A stretch of DNA of 64,000 nt from JADLHS01 sp964561105 (GTDB lineage Bacteria; Verrucomicrobiota; Verrucomicrobiia; Limisphaerales; JADLHS01): contig CAZLOH010000018.1 in NCBI GenBank assembly GCA_964561105.1, positions 1 through 64,000 of the forward strand. The letters are read 5' to 3'. The notes under the pieces were generated by a model. That model was not told where the DNA came from. It made no database searches and saw nothing but the letters and a program-made list of their open reading frames with translations. The translations under genes and the position numbers were made by a program. Numbering within the stretch: position 1 is the stretch's first letter; every line of letters starts with the position of its first letter. Positions 8,731-17,127 of the stretch are shown in pieces.

Positions 8731-8881
8731 GTCCCGAAGGGACGAAACGTGAATAGCCGTGGGCCACAGCCCACGGTTCGGGTTGTCCGATTCGTTCGGC
8801 CCTGTCAGGGCCGAATGAAATCAAACGGCGTTGTTCCGCAGGTTGCACCTGCGGCTATTCGTGTTTGGCCTCTTCGAGGCC
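8731..8881. repeat. Multi-hairpin repeat element downstream of nuoM1
   Basis: Four palindromes lie side by side: CCGTGGGCCACAGCCCACGG (8757-8776), TTCGGCCCTG-TCAGGGCCGAA (8795-8815), CCGCAGGTTGCACCTGCGG (8836-8854) and GGCCTCTTCGAGGCC (8867-8881). The outer arms GAATAGCCG and CGGCTATTC bracket the first three. It occupies most of the 8695-9072 gap, which otherwise holds only the nuoM fragment. Confidence 0.85.
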
Positions 8882-8936
8882 CATGGGTCGTCATGGATGT
8901 TTCGCCATTCATAATTCGCCATTCGTCATTTGCCAC

Positions 8937-9041
8937 ATGTTAGCCTGGGCCGTTTACATTTCATTTCTGGGCGCGCTGGTGCTGATGCTCCTGCCGAAGG
9001 GCAACGCGTCGGCGACGCGCTTACGCCGTTCGCAAAATTGA
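8937..9041 (+). pseudogene. Duplicated 5' fragment of the second nuoM
   Basis: Bases 8937-8999 repeat the first 63 bases of nuoM copy 2 (9745-9807) with three substitutions (60/63 identical). Both read MLAW, then VYISFLGAL, then LMLLPK. After the 21st codon the fragment diverges and stops at 9041 after 34 codons. The intact gene begins again at 9745, right after the PIN gene. I read this as the broken end left by insertion of the 9000-9744 segment. The fragment is too short to be a functional subunit, although it keeps the original start codon. Confidence 0.85.
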
Positions 9042-9072
9042 CTTTGAACCTGAAAACAACGATAACATACCC

Positions 9073-9270
9073 ATGAGCACGCCATCAAAGGCAGCCGCCA
9101 AAAAGCCGGCACGCGCCCGTGGGTCGAAGACGTGGGGCACCCTGGCTGCGGCGAAGATCCGCGCGGAGTGCAACCCGTGGACGCGCGCTGAACGCGAAGC
9201 GTGGTTGGAACGCGCGATGCAGATTGCCTATGGCAGCGAAGCTCAACCTACCCAGACTCGTCGCCGTTGA
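9073..9270 (+). CDS. Putative antitoxin (partner of PIN-domain protein)
   Basis: This is a 65-residue basic protein with a Lys/Ala/Arg-rich N-terminus (SKAAAKKPARARG), then a short charged helix-like region (TRAEREAWLERAMQIAYGS). I do not recognise its family. Its 3' end overlaps the PIN-domain gene by 41 bases in another frame, the usual antitoxin-toxin arrangement. Its position inside the insertion that splits the nuoM start supports a TA module. The antitoxin role is inferred from size, charge and context only. Confidence 0.55.
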   Translation: MSTPSKAAAKKPARARGSKTWGTLAAAKIRAECNPWTRAEREAWLERAMQIAYGSEAQPTQTRRR

Positions 9271-9745
9271 CACCAATGTCGCCCTCGATTTCGCGCTAGG
9301 CGTCGAGGACGTGTGCGATGCCATCGCGACGATCCAAGCCCGCATCATCGGGGTTGAATTGTTGCTCCCGCCGACCGTCATGGGAGAACTGGCGAACGCG
9401 GCGGTCACTTCAGCAGATCGCGAGGTGCGAACGGCTGCGGAAAAAATGTTGCGCCAGCATCGCGCCTGGGGATTTCGCATGGTGAATTTTATTCCACTGG
9501 GATTTGAACGGGTGGACCGCATTGCCGGGTGCTTGCGATATCAAGGGTTGCTGCCCGAGGAAGAGGTTCATGATTCTGTGATCATCGCTGAAGCGGCGTC
9601 GCTGGGCTGCGCGCTGCTGACGAGCAGTGATGCGGCGTTGGCTGGCGTTGACCACGCGAGGTTAACTGTGGAATTGAGCCGGTTTGATTTGTCTGCGCCG
9701 GTGATCGCCACGCCACGGGAAATCGTGAGGAAATTTTTCCGATGA
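9230..9745 (+). CDS. PIN-domain protein, probable VapC-like ribonuclease toxin
   Basis: The 171-residue protein has the PIN pattern of four acidic residues: D14 in VAVDTN, E53 in VMGELANAA, D115 in EEVHDSVIIAEA and D134 in LLTSSDAAL. These usually bind the metal ions of a single-strand RNA nuclease. The ATG at 9230 places VAVDTN at the normal N-terminal position; the longer upstream frame overlaps the antitoxin and is rejected. Its stop TGA lies within the ATGATG at which nuoM copy 2 begins, so it is embedded in the nuo operon and may be co-transcribed with it. VapC-type toxicity is inferred. Confidence 0.8.
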   Translation: MAAKLNLPRLVAVDTNVALDFALGVEDVCDAIATIQARIIGVELLLPPTVMGELANAAVTSADREVRTAAEKMLRQHRAWGFRMVNFIPLGFERVDRIAGCLRYQGLLPEEEVHDSVIIAEAASLGCALLTSSDAALAGVDHARLTVELSRFDLSAPVIATPREIVRKFFR

Positions 9746-11289
9746 TGTTAGCCTGGACCGTTTACATTTCATTTCTGGGGGCGCTGGGGCTGATGCTCCT
9801 GCCGAAGCTGCGGGTGCGGGAGGCGCGGGCAATCGCGCTGGCGACGGCTTTGGGAGGATTTTTTGTCACGCTGGCGGCGTTCGCCGATTTCAAGCCGGGC
9901 GAAATCCTGACGGTGGCCAAGCTGCCGTGGGTGCCGTCGCTCGGGATCGAATATCATCTGGCGGCGGACGGCGTGAGTTTGACACTCGTCTTGCTCACCG
10001 GGCTGGCGGCGGTGAGCGGGATTTTGTTTTCCTGGAACATCGAGCATCGCGCGAAGGAATTTTTCGCGTTCTACCTCGCGCTCATTGGGGGCGTGTATGG
10101 CGTGTTCCTGAGTTTTGATCTGTTCCTGCTGTTCGTGTTCTACGAAATCGCCATCGTGCCGAAGTATTTCCTCATCGCGATCTGGGGCTCGACTCGGAAG
10201 GAATACGGGGCGATGAAGCTGGCGCTCTACTCATTCGTCGGCAGCGCGATGGTGCTGATCGGCTTGATTGCGGCGTACGTGGTGTCCGGCGCCCACACAT
10301 TCAACGTCCTGGAACTGGCGAAGTATCCGTTCCCGCACGGCTTCCAGATGTTGGCGTTCCCGCTGGTGTTCGTGGGCTTCGCGGTGCTCGCCGGCCTGTG
10401 GCCGTTTCACACGTGGGCGCCGACCGGTCACGTGGCCGCGCCGACGGCCGCCTCAATGTTGCTCGCCGGCGTGGTGATGAAGCTGGGCGCATACGGGTGT
10501 CTGCGCGTGGCAATGACTTTGTTCCCTGAGGGAATGGAGAATTGGAGTTTTGGAGTGATGGGATTCCACTCGTGGCGTGAGGTTATCGCGGTGTTTGCCG
10601 CGATTGGCATCGTGTATGGCGCAATGGTGGCGCTGGTGCAGAGGGATTTCAAATTCGTCATCGGCTATTCGAGCGTGAGTCACATGGGCTTTGTGCTGCT
10701 CGGGTTGGTGACGCTGAACACCATTGGGTTGAGCGGCGCGGTGTTGCAGATGTTCTCGCACGGCATCATCGCAGGGTTGCTGTTCGCGGTGGTGGGGCGG
10801 ATGGTTTATGCGCGAACGCACACTCGCGAATTATCCGCGCTCGAGGGAATGAAGCTCGCGAGGGCGATGCCATTTGCGGCGGTGACGTTTGTGATCGCGG
10901 GGATGGCTTCGATGGGGTTGCCGGGATTCAGCGGGTTCGTGGCGGAGTTGCAGGTGATCATCGGGGCGTGGCAGGCCTTCCCAACGCTGGCCGTGGCCAC
11001 GGGTGTGGGCATACTGATTGGCATCGCCTACACCCTGCGCGCGATGATGAAGGCGTTTTTTGGTGAGGTTGACGCGCCAGATAAAAGCATGGCTAAGACG
11101 AATGGGGCGCGTGGGACGGATGAACATCACGAACTCGAACCGATTTCCGTTCCCGAACGGCTGGGCGCGGTGATGCTCATCGGTGTTTCGTTGCTGGTCG
11201 GGCTTTATCCGAGAATTCTATTGGACGTTATCCAGAAGAGTTTCGATTCGCCATTGTTTGACTGGGTGAAGAGGGGGGGTGGGATGTGA
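9745..11289 (+). CDS. nuoM: NADH-quinone oxidoreductase subunit M, copy 2
   Basis: This second antiporter-like subunit has 514 residues. The ATG at 9745 is preferred over 9742 because the duplicated fragment at 8937 starts with the same codon. It keeps the helix-5 glutamate (FYEIAIVPKYFLI), the lysine in VVMKLGAYGCLR and the glutamate in GFVAELQVI. The helix-7 lysine is missing: where copy 1 has FAVKVPMMPFHTW, this has FAVLAGLWPFHTW. The two copies are divergent, so this is an old duplication or a distinct NuoM class, not a recent copy. It ends overlapping the nuoN start. Confidence 0.94.
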   Translation: MLAWTVYISFLGALGLMLLPKLRVREARAIALATALGGFFVTLAAFADFKPGEILTVAKLPWVPSLGIEYHLAADGVSLTLVLLTGLAAVSGILFSWNIEHRAKEFFAFYLALIGGVYGVFLSFDLFLLFVFYEIAIVPKYFLIAIWGSTRKEYGAMKLALYSFVGSAMVLIGLIAAYVVSGAHTFNVLELAKYPFPHGFQMLAFPLVFVGFAVLAGLWPFHTWAPTGHVAAPTAASMLLAGVVMKLGAYGCLRVAMTLFPEGMENWSFGVMGFHSWREVIAVFAAIGIVYGAMVALVQRDFKFVIGYSSVSHMGFVLLGLVTLNTIGLSGAVLQMFSHGIIAGLLFAVVGRMVYARTHTRELSALEGMKLARAMPFAAVTFVIAGMASMGLPGFSGFVAELQVIIGAWQAFPTLAVATGVGILIGIAYTLRAMMKAFFGEVDAPDKSMAKTNGARGTDEHHELEPISVPERLGAVMLIGVSLLVGLYPRILLDVIQKSFDSPLFDWVKRGGGM

Positions 11290-12776
11290 ATTATCTCGAA
11301 TTGCTCGGACTCGCCGCCCCGGAAACGATAGTGGTCATCGGCGCCTTGGTGACGCTGGTGGTGGATCTGACGGCCTTGCGCGGGCTGGAGACACGACTGC
11401 GGTTTGGCATCGGCGTGATGATCACGGGCGTCGTGTGCGCCGCCGCAATCCTGTGGATGCTGGTGATGCCGGCTCAGGGTGAAGTCGGCGCGGGCATGAT
11501 GGTGGTGAATCCACTAACGCAACTGGTGAAGGGAGGAATTCTGGCACTCACGTTCTTCACTCTGTTGCTTTCGCTGAACTCGGATTTCACCGCGCACGTG
11601 GGCGAATATCTCTCACTCATCATGTTGGCGACCGTGGGAATGATGTTTTTGGTCAGTGCGCGGGATTTGCTGATGATTTTTGTTGCGCTTGAAATGACCA
11701 GCCTGTCGCTGTACGTCCTAACCGCCTTCAACAAACGAAACGTCAAATCGGCGGAGGCAGCGTTGAAGTATTTCCTGTTTGGCGGGATGGCGGCGGCGTT
11801 CATGTTGTTCGGCTTGAGTTTGCTTTACGGTCTGACCGGCTCAACGAACCTGGGCGAAATCGCCACGGAGTTGCAGGGCAGGGGACTGGATCCGTTGCTG
11901 GTGGTGGCGATGGTGATGACGGTGGCGGGGTTCGGTTTCAAGGTGGCCGCCGTGCCGTTTCATCTGTGGGCGCCGGATGCCTACGAAGGCGCGCCGACGC
12001 CCAGCGCCGCATTCATTGCCTCGGGCTCCAAAGTGGCTGGCTTCTTCAGCTTTGCGCTGGTGATGATGATTGGATTCAAAGGGCAAACGGCCGGGGGAGA
12101 CGCTGGCTGGCGAAGTTTTGCGGCCGGCTGGACGCCGACCATCGCGGTCGTGGCGGCGTTGAGCTTGGTGCTCGGCAATCTCGCGGCGCTGGCGCAGAGC
12201 AACGTGAAGCGGCTGCTCGCCTATTCGGCGATTGCGCACGCGGGCTATGCGTTGTTGGGTATTCTGGCGAACAACGGGCAGGGACTCGCCAGCCTGGTGT
12301 ATTACGTCATCACCTACGGCCTGACCACGGTAGGCGCCTTCGGCGTGGTGCTCGTGGTTGAGCAATTGCAAGGTGAGGCCAGGCTGTCCGACTTTGCGGG
12401 GTTGAGCCGGCGCGCGCCGATGGTGGGGTTGTGCATGATGGTGTTCATGCTCTCGTTGGCCGGGATTCCACCGCTCGCCGGTTTCTTCGGGAAGTTTTAT
12501 GTGTTTGCGGCGGCGTTGGGGGCGGGACCGAACCTGGGTTTGTTGTGGCTCGTGATCCTGGCCGTCGCAATGAGCACGGTGTCGCTTTACTATTATCTCC
12601 AGGTGCTGAAACAAATTTACGTGGTGGAGGGGACGAACGGAGACGCCGGGAAAAAGGTGCCGTGGTTCAGCCAGGTGGTGCTGGGGGCGATTGCGCTGCT
12701 GGTCGTGGGCCTTGGCTGTTTTCCGAATTTGTTGGTGGGCGCGGTGGAACGCGGCCTGGCTGCCGCGGGCCAGTGA
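11286..12776 (+). CDS. nuoN: NADH-quinone oxidoreductase subunit N
   Basis: NuoN is the proximal antiporter-like proton-pumping subunit of complex I, with 496 residues and about 14 hydrophobic helices. It shows FVALEMTSLSLYVL (helix-5 glutamate), GFKVAAVPFHLWAPDAYEGAP (helix-7 lysine) and ASGSKVAGF. The GTG start at 11286 overlaps the nuoM2 stop and is preceded by a G-rich AGAGGGGG site. It is the last gene of the operon; the next gene is convergent and its stop is only 12 bases away. Confidence 0.95.
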   Translation: MNYLELLGLAAPETIVVIGALVTLVVDLTALRGLETRLRFGIGVMITGVVCAAAILWMLVMPAQGEVGAGMMVVNPLTQLVKGGILALTFFTLLLSLNSDFTAHVGEYLSLIMLATVGMMFLVSARDLLMIFVALEMTSLSLYVLTAFNKRNVKSAEAALKYFLFGGMAAAFMLFGLSLLYGLTGSTNLGEIATELQGRGLDPLLVVAMVMTVAGFGFKVAAVPFHLWAPDAYEGAPTPSAAFIASGSKVAGFFSFALVMMIGFKGQTAGGDAGWRSFAAGWTPTIAVVAALSLVLGNLAALAQSNVKRLLAYSAIAHAGYALLGILANNGQGLASLVYYVITYGLTTVGAFGVVLVVEQLQGEARLSDFAGLSRRAPMVGLCMMVFMLSLAGIPPLAGFFGKFYVFAAALGAGPNLGLLWLVILAVAMSTVSLYYYLQVLKQIYVVEGTNGDAGKKVPWFSQVVLGAIALLVVGLGCFPNLLVGAVERGLAAAGQ

Positions 12777-12787
12777 GCCGGGATTCC

Positions 12788-13552
12788 TTACGCCGGCAAC
12801 TTGCGCCGGCGGATAATTGCCCAGGCGCCGAGACTCAAAGCCAGAATCGCGCTCGCGGCAGGCTCAGGGATCATCCGGGTGCTGCCCGAAAAACTCACGT
12901 TGTCCACGCTGAAAGTTCCGGCACCGCCTTCGGCATTCCAACCGTAGAATCGGAACGTGACTGGGGCGGTCAGACCGACGTGGGATAATCCCGGAGTGAC
13001 GAGGCTGCCGGTTTGGGCCGTCGTGACGGAGTCCAGCGCCCACTGGAATTCATTTCCGGGACCAACGGCCAGGTTGGCGTTGCCGGGGCTGATGCTCGCG
13101 GGCAGGTTCGCGGCAAAGCCATCCACACTGGAGCGAACGGCGTAATTACGAATGCCGGTGCTGGAGCGCTGAACGATGAAGGAGATCGTGTCCAGTTGCA
13201 GTTCGATCTGGTTGAGCGGCGTCAGCGTGACTTCAAAGTAGGCGGTGGTGCTGAGGCTGCCGGTGAATTGGGAAAAATCATCGCTGCCGTTGACGCCACC
13301 GGTTGGTTGGGAAGTGAACGAGAAGCGGCCGCCGGCGTTGGGATTGCTGGCCGCGCCAACCGAGCTGAAGGAACTGAACGTAACACCGCTGGCCGTGGGC
13401 GGCGGGGTGGGATCGGTGCTGCCGCCGGAATTGCCCAACACGCCACTGAAGTCGTAAAGGGCCGTAAAGGACGACTGGGCGAAGCCGGTGCTGGTCGCGG
13501 CTCCAGTCAGGGCGACCACCAGCAGTGGCAGGAAATTTTTCCAAAGTTTCAT
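12788..13552 (-). CDS. PEP-CTERM secreted protein
   Basis: The 254-residue protein has a signal peptide (LPLLVVALTGAATSTGFAQ) and a Ser/Thr/Gly-rich body. It ends in a classic PEP-CTERM tail: IPEPAAS, a hydrophobic helix, then RRRK. Such tails direct exosortase-dependent sorting to the cell surface in Gram-negative bacteria. The beta-rich body (NAEGGAGTFSVDNVSFSG near the end) suggests a jelly-roll fold. It converges on nuoN with almost no gap. Function beyond surface location is unknown. Confidence 0.85.
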   Translation of the reverse strand: MKLWKNFLPLLVVALTGAATSTGFAQSSFTALYDFSGVLGNSGGSTDPTPPPTASGVTFSSFSSVGAASNPNAGGRFSFTSQPTGGVNGSDDFSQFTGSLSTTAYFEVTLTPLNQIELQLDTISFIVQRSSTGIRNYAVRSSVDGFAANLPASISPGNANLAVGPGNEFQWALDSVTTAQTGSLVTPGLSHVGLTAPVTFRFYGWNAEGGAGTFSVDNVSFSGSTRMIPEPAASAILALSLGAWAIIRRRKLPA

Positions 13553-13646
13553 GGGATCAGCGGAGGTTCGATTTCCGAATGTCGGTCAGGTTGTACAGCG
13601 AAAGCGGCAAGCACGTCAACATCGCTGCACAGCCCGACGTGGCCGG

Positions 13647-14189
13647 TTACTCCAGCCCCAGGATCGCTTTCCCTGCGGGAGTTATCATGGAGTGATGCCA
13701 GGGTGGATCCCAGACGACCTCGACGCGAGCGTCTTGAACGCCCGGAAGATTCAAGAGCTTTACCTGCGCATCGCCGGCGATGGCCGGTCCCATGCCGCAG
13801 CCCGGGGCGGTCAACGTCATCTTGACGTCCACCTCCGCACCGCCGGCCTGTGCGGTGAGTTTCATGTCATACACCAGCCCCAGGTCCACGATGTTCACGG
13901 GGATCTCCGGATCGAAACAGGTGCGCAGGGTATCCCAAATCAATTGCTCGTTCACCGCAGTGGCAATGGGGTCGGGCGAAGCTGATTGAGTGGTCGCTGC
14001 CAGTCCGAGCGCGTCGGCATCGGAGGCGGCGATACGGAACAAACCCGCCGGCGCTTGCACGGTGTAGGAGCCGCCCAAAGATTGCGTGATGTGAACCGGG
14101 GTGCCGGCGTTGAGCGTGCCCATCGTGCCCGCCGGAATCTGGATGGCGGCGCAATCGCGTTTGAGTTCAACGGAAGTGGTTGGATTCAT
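13647..14189 (-). CDS. sufT: Putative Fe-S cluster assembly protein SufT
   Basis: This is a 180-residue protein with an N-terminal SufT-specific region (ELKRDCAAIQIPAGTMGTL) and a C-terminal DUF59/MIP18 domain. That domain contains DPEIPVNIVDLGLVYD, MTLTAPGCGMGP and EVVWDPPWH. SufT proteins support iron-sulfur cluster delivery in the cytoplasm. The start at 14189 gives the normal N-terminus (MNPTTSVELKRD). It stands alone here, without other suf genes, and is divergent from the large secreted protein at 14383. It may help the Fe-S-rich nuo products, but that is only a neighbourhood argument. Confidence 0.88.
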   Translation of the reverse strand: MNPTTSVELKRDCAAIQIPAGTMGTLNAGTPVHITQSLGGSYTVQAPAGLFRIAASDADALGLAATTQSASPDPIATAVNEQLIWDTLRTCFDPEIPVNIVDLGLVYDMKLTAQAGGAEVDVKMTLTAPGCGMGPAIAGDAQVKLLNLPGVQDARVEVVWDPPWHHSMITPAGKAILGLE

Positions 14190-14382
14190 GTTTTGGATGC
14201 GGGTGACAGCCCAGCACGCGGTTAAGGATACGCCAGCTTGCAAATGAGGCAAAGCCAAGATGCGATCGAAAGCTTACGGAAGCGAGGTTCGGATTGACAA
14301 CCAGGCGTGGCAGGTAATAGTGCTGCAGACTCACCTGTGGCAACACGCGACAGGAAGTCATCCAAACCATCCACTCACGGAA

Positions 14383-17085
14383 ATGCGTATGAACTCCAAT
14401 CGGACGCACGACTTGGTTATCCGAAGCCAAATCGGAAAATTCGCAGGCAAGCCGCTTAAACTTTTGCTGGCAATTTTAGCCGCTGGCTCGTTGCTGTTGG
14501 CCGGCCCAACTCGCGCCAACAACTTGTTGGTCAATCCAAGTTTCGAGGCGAACTCCGGGCACAGTGTGGCGACGGGGTGGACATACTTTTCGCCACCTGC
14601 GCCTCCGAATTATTTTGGCGACTACTGGGTCGAGAATAATGTGCCGGCTCATGACGGAACGCTTTATTGGAAGCAATGGGGCGCGCTTTATCTGCCCGCT
14701 CCCACTAACAATGTGGCGGGCATTTTTCAGGAGTTTAGCAGTGCGCCAGGATCAGGCTACCAAGCCAGTGGCTGGTTTTACACGTCGAGTAGTGGCAATG
14801 AACTGTTGGGAGCGGATTGCCGGCTCTGGCTGGAAGTGTTGTTTCTCAACGGGAGCGGCCAGACCTTGGCGCTTTACAAGTCGGAGGATTTCACCGCGAG
14901 TATCGGCTCGGATGCGTGGTATCAGTATCAGGTAACCCAGGCGTGCGATCTCGGATCTCCGGTTGCTAGTGGCGATCCCTATTTTACAACTTATGCGGTC
15001 ACCGGAACCGTGAGCCAGGTTGTGTCCCCGCCGGGCACGGCGAAGGTGCGTTATCGCTTGGCTTACCTTCAAGCAGGCCAGGAAGGTGGGTCGGCCTATT
15101 TGGATGATGCAGTGTTGGATCAGGTCAGCGGACCAATTCCTCCGGTTATCAGCAGTGTCTTTCCGCTGAACATGATCTTCGTCAATCCGCCGGACGGCAT
15201 CAAATTCAACGTCAATTCGCCGAGCGGGTTCACCATCAACAACAGTGGCATCGGATTGACGGTGAACGGCGTGGATGTCTCGGCGAATCTGACGATCAGC
15301 GGCTCCGCCTCGAACAAGAATGTTTCCTATTTCGGCCTCCAATCGAATCAGACTTACACGGTGTCCATGACGGTGACGGACAGTTTCGGTTTCTCGGCCA
15401 CGGCCAACACGTACTTTGAAACCACCTGGGTTGGCCTTGAGCCGGTCAACTATCTATGGGAGGCCGAGGATTTCGACTTTAACAGCGGGCAGTATCTCAA
15501 CAATCCGGACCTGTGCAATGCGGGTGGAAACCCAAACTGCTACTTTGGAAAAGTGGGTGTGGAAGGTGTGGACGAGCACAACTTGAATGGCGGCGGCAGT
15601 CATTTGTATTGTCCGACGGACCCCATGGGCACGGGGGTTTCCGGGGATTTTCTGCGGAAGAATCTGTGGGACGCGGGCCGGCTTGATTACAAGATTGATC
15701 CGTTCAACTTCAGCGAGTGGGTGAATTATACGCGTGACTGGCCGGCGAGCACGAATTGGATCATCGCCCGCCTGGCAACCGATGTGGGGCTGACTGGAAC
15801 GCTGACCTTGAGCAAGGTGAACCCCGACACAACGACCACCGACCTGGGCACGTTCACGATTGCCAGCGGCCGGGGCTGGAGCGCGTTTGACAACGTCTAT
15901 CTAAAAGACACCAATGGCTTTCTCGCGAGCGTGGCGCTGAACGGCAAGGAAACACTCCGGCTTACGAGTGGTGGCAACCTGCTCCCCAACTGCTTCATGC
16001 TCGTCACCGCACAGGTGGATCTGCCGCAATTGAGCAATCTGTACCCCACGGGCACGCATCCCTTCGAGCCAACCAATGCCTTGAGTTTCACCGTCTCCAC
16101 CGTCGGCGCAACTTTTCCGGCCAGCGGCATCAAAATGGTTCTGGATGGGAGCGATGTATCGGCGAATCTGGTGGTCACCGGATCGGCCTCGGCCAAGAGC
16201 GTGGTTTACCCCGGCCTGTTGCCCAACGCGAAACACACGGCGATCATCACAGTGACCAATTCCTTGAATCACGGCATCAGCCTGACGAACGAGTTCGATA
16301 CGTTCAGCCAGGACAATTACATGGTGGAAACCGAGGACTTTGATTACGGCGGCGGACAATTTGTAGCCGACTGGTACCCGGAGTCGTATCTGGGGTTGCC
16401 GCCCACGACCAACATTGATTTTCAACACACGCCCGTCAGTCCGGCGGACGAACAATTCATTTATCGGTCGGACGGCATCCCCGAAGATTTGACCCACGAT
16501 TACCTGCGGGACGAATTCATCAGCGTGGGCGCGTTTGATTATGACCTGACGTGGTTCGGAACGGGCGACTGGGCAAACTACAGGCGGGCTTTTCCGGCGG
16601 GCAACTATTACGTGTATGGACGAATTGCTGGTTTGGGTGACTACTCGTTGTATCTGGATCAGGTGATTCAGGGCGCGGGAACGGCGAATCAGGTAACGAT
16701 CCGGCTCGGTCGCTGGGGCACGGTGGGTCGAAGCTATAGCACCTACGATTGGGTGCCGTTGACGGATGATGGGCTGGTCGCGCCGGTCGTGATCAAACTC
16801 AACGGGCTTGCCACGCTGCGAATCACCACCACGGGCAACAACAACCCCAATTACTTCATGTTCGTGCCGGTTTCGGGGATTGCGTTGACGGCGGGAAGTT
16901 CGAGCGGCAGCAATGTTGTTTCGTTTCCTACTCAGACGGGCGTGATTTATCGGGTGCTTTATCGCGAAAGTCTCACCGAGGGGACTTGGATGCTCCTGAC
17001 TTCCGTGGTGGGTGATGGCGCGGTCAAATCGGTGACGGACCCGTCCACGGCAGCCAGGAGATTTTATCAGGTTGTGGCACCGTGA
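14383..17085 (+). CDS. Large secreted protein with two Ig-like/carbohydrate-binding-like units
   Basis: This is a protein of about 900 residues with a signal peptide (LLLAILAAGSLLLAGPTRA). It starts with a jelly-roll-like NPSFEANSG domain. Then come two similar units, each with an Ig-like part (DVSANLTISGSAS / DVSANLVVTGSAS) and a part starting EAEDFDF or ETEDFDY, resembling a carbohydrate-binding module. The C-terminus (YRVLYRESLTEGTW, then RRFYQVVAP) matches the terminal domain of other secreted proteins in this window. The start is uncertain: ATG at 14383 or 14389. It is followed 42 bp later by the GH144-like gene, so the two probably act together on a polysaccharide. Confidence 0.8.
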   Translation: MRMNSNRTHDLVIRSQIGKFAGKPLKLLLAILAAGSLLLAGPTRANNLLVNPSFEANSGHSVATGWTYFSPPAPPNYFGDYWVENNVPAHDGTLYWKQWGALYLPAPTNNVAGIFQEFSSAPGSGYQASGWFYTSSSGNELLGADCRLWLEVLFLNGSGQTLALYKSEDFTASIGSDAWYQYQVTQACDLGSPVASGDPYFTTYAVTGTVSQVVSPPGTAKVRYRLAYLQAGQEGGSAYLDDAVLDQVSGPIPPVISSVFPLNMIFVNPPDGIKFNVNSPSGFTINNSGIGLTVNGVDVSANLTISGSASNKNVSYFGLQSNQTYTVSMTVTDSFGFSATANTYFETTWVGLEPVNYLWEAEDFDFNSGQYLNNPDLCNAGGNPNCYFGKVGVEGVDEHNLNGGGSHLYCPTDPMGTGVSGDFLRKNLWDAGRLDYKIDPFNFSEWVNYTRDWPASTNWIIARLATDVGLTGTLTLSKVNPDTTTTDLGTFTIASGRGWSAFDNVYLKDTNGFLASVALNGKETLRLTSGGNLLPNCFMLVTAQVDLPQLSNLYPTGTHPFEPTNALSFTVSTVGATFPASGIKMVLDGSDVSANLVVTGSASAKSVVYPGLLPNAKHTAIITVTNSLNHGISLTNEFDTFSQDNYMVETEDFDYGGGQFVADWYPESYLGLPPTTNIDFQHTPVSPADEQFIYRSDGIPEDLTHDYLRDEFISVGAFDYDLTWFGTGDWANYRRAFPAGNYYVYGRIAGLGDYSLYLDQVIQGAGTANQVTIRLGRWGTVGRSYSTYDWVPLTDDGLVAPVVIKLNGLATLRITTTGNNNPNYFMFVPVSGIALTAGSSSGSNVVSFPTQTGVIYRVLYRESLTEGTWMLLTSVVGDGAVKSVTDPSTAARRFYQVVAP

Positions 17086-17127
17086 AGTGTGAGCGCGATG
17101 GATGAGACGCAAGCTATTTAACTGGAC

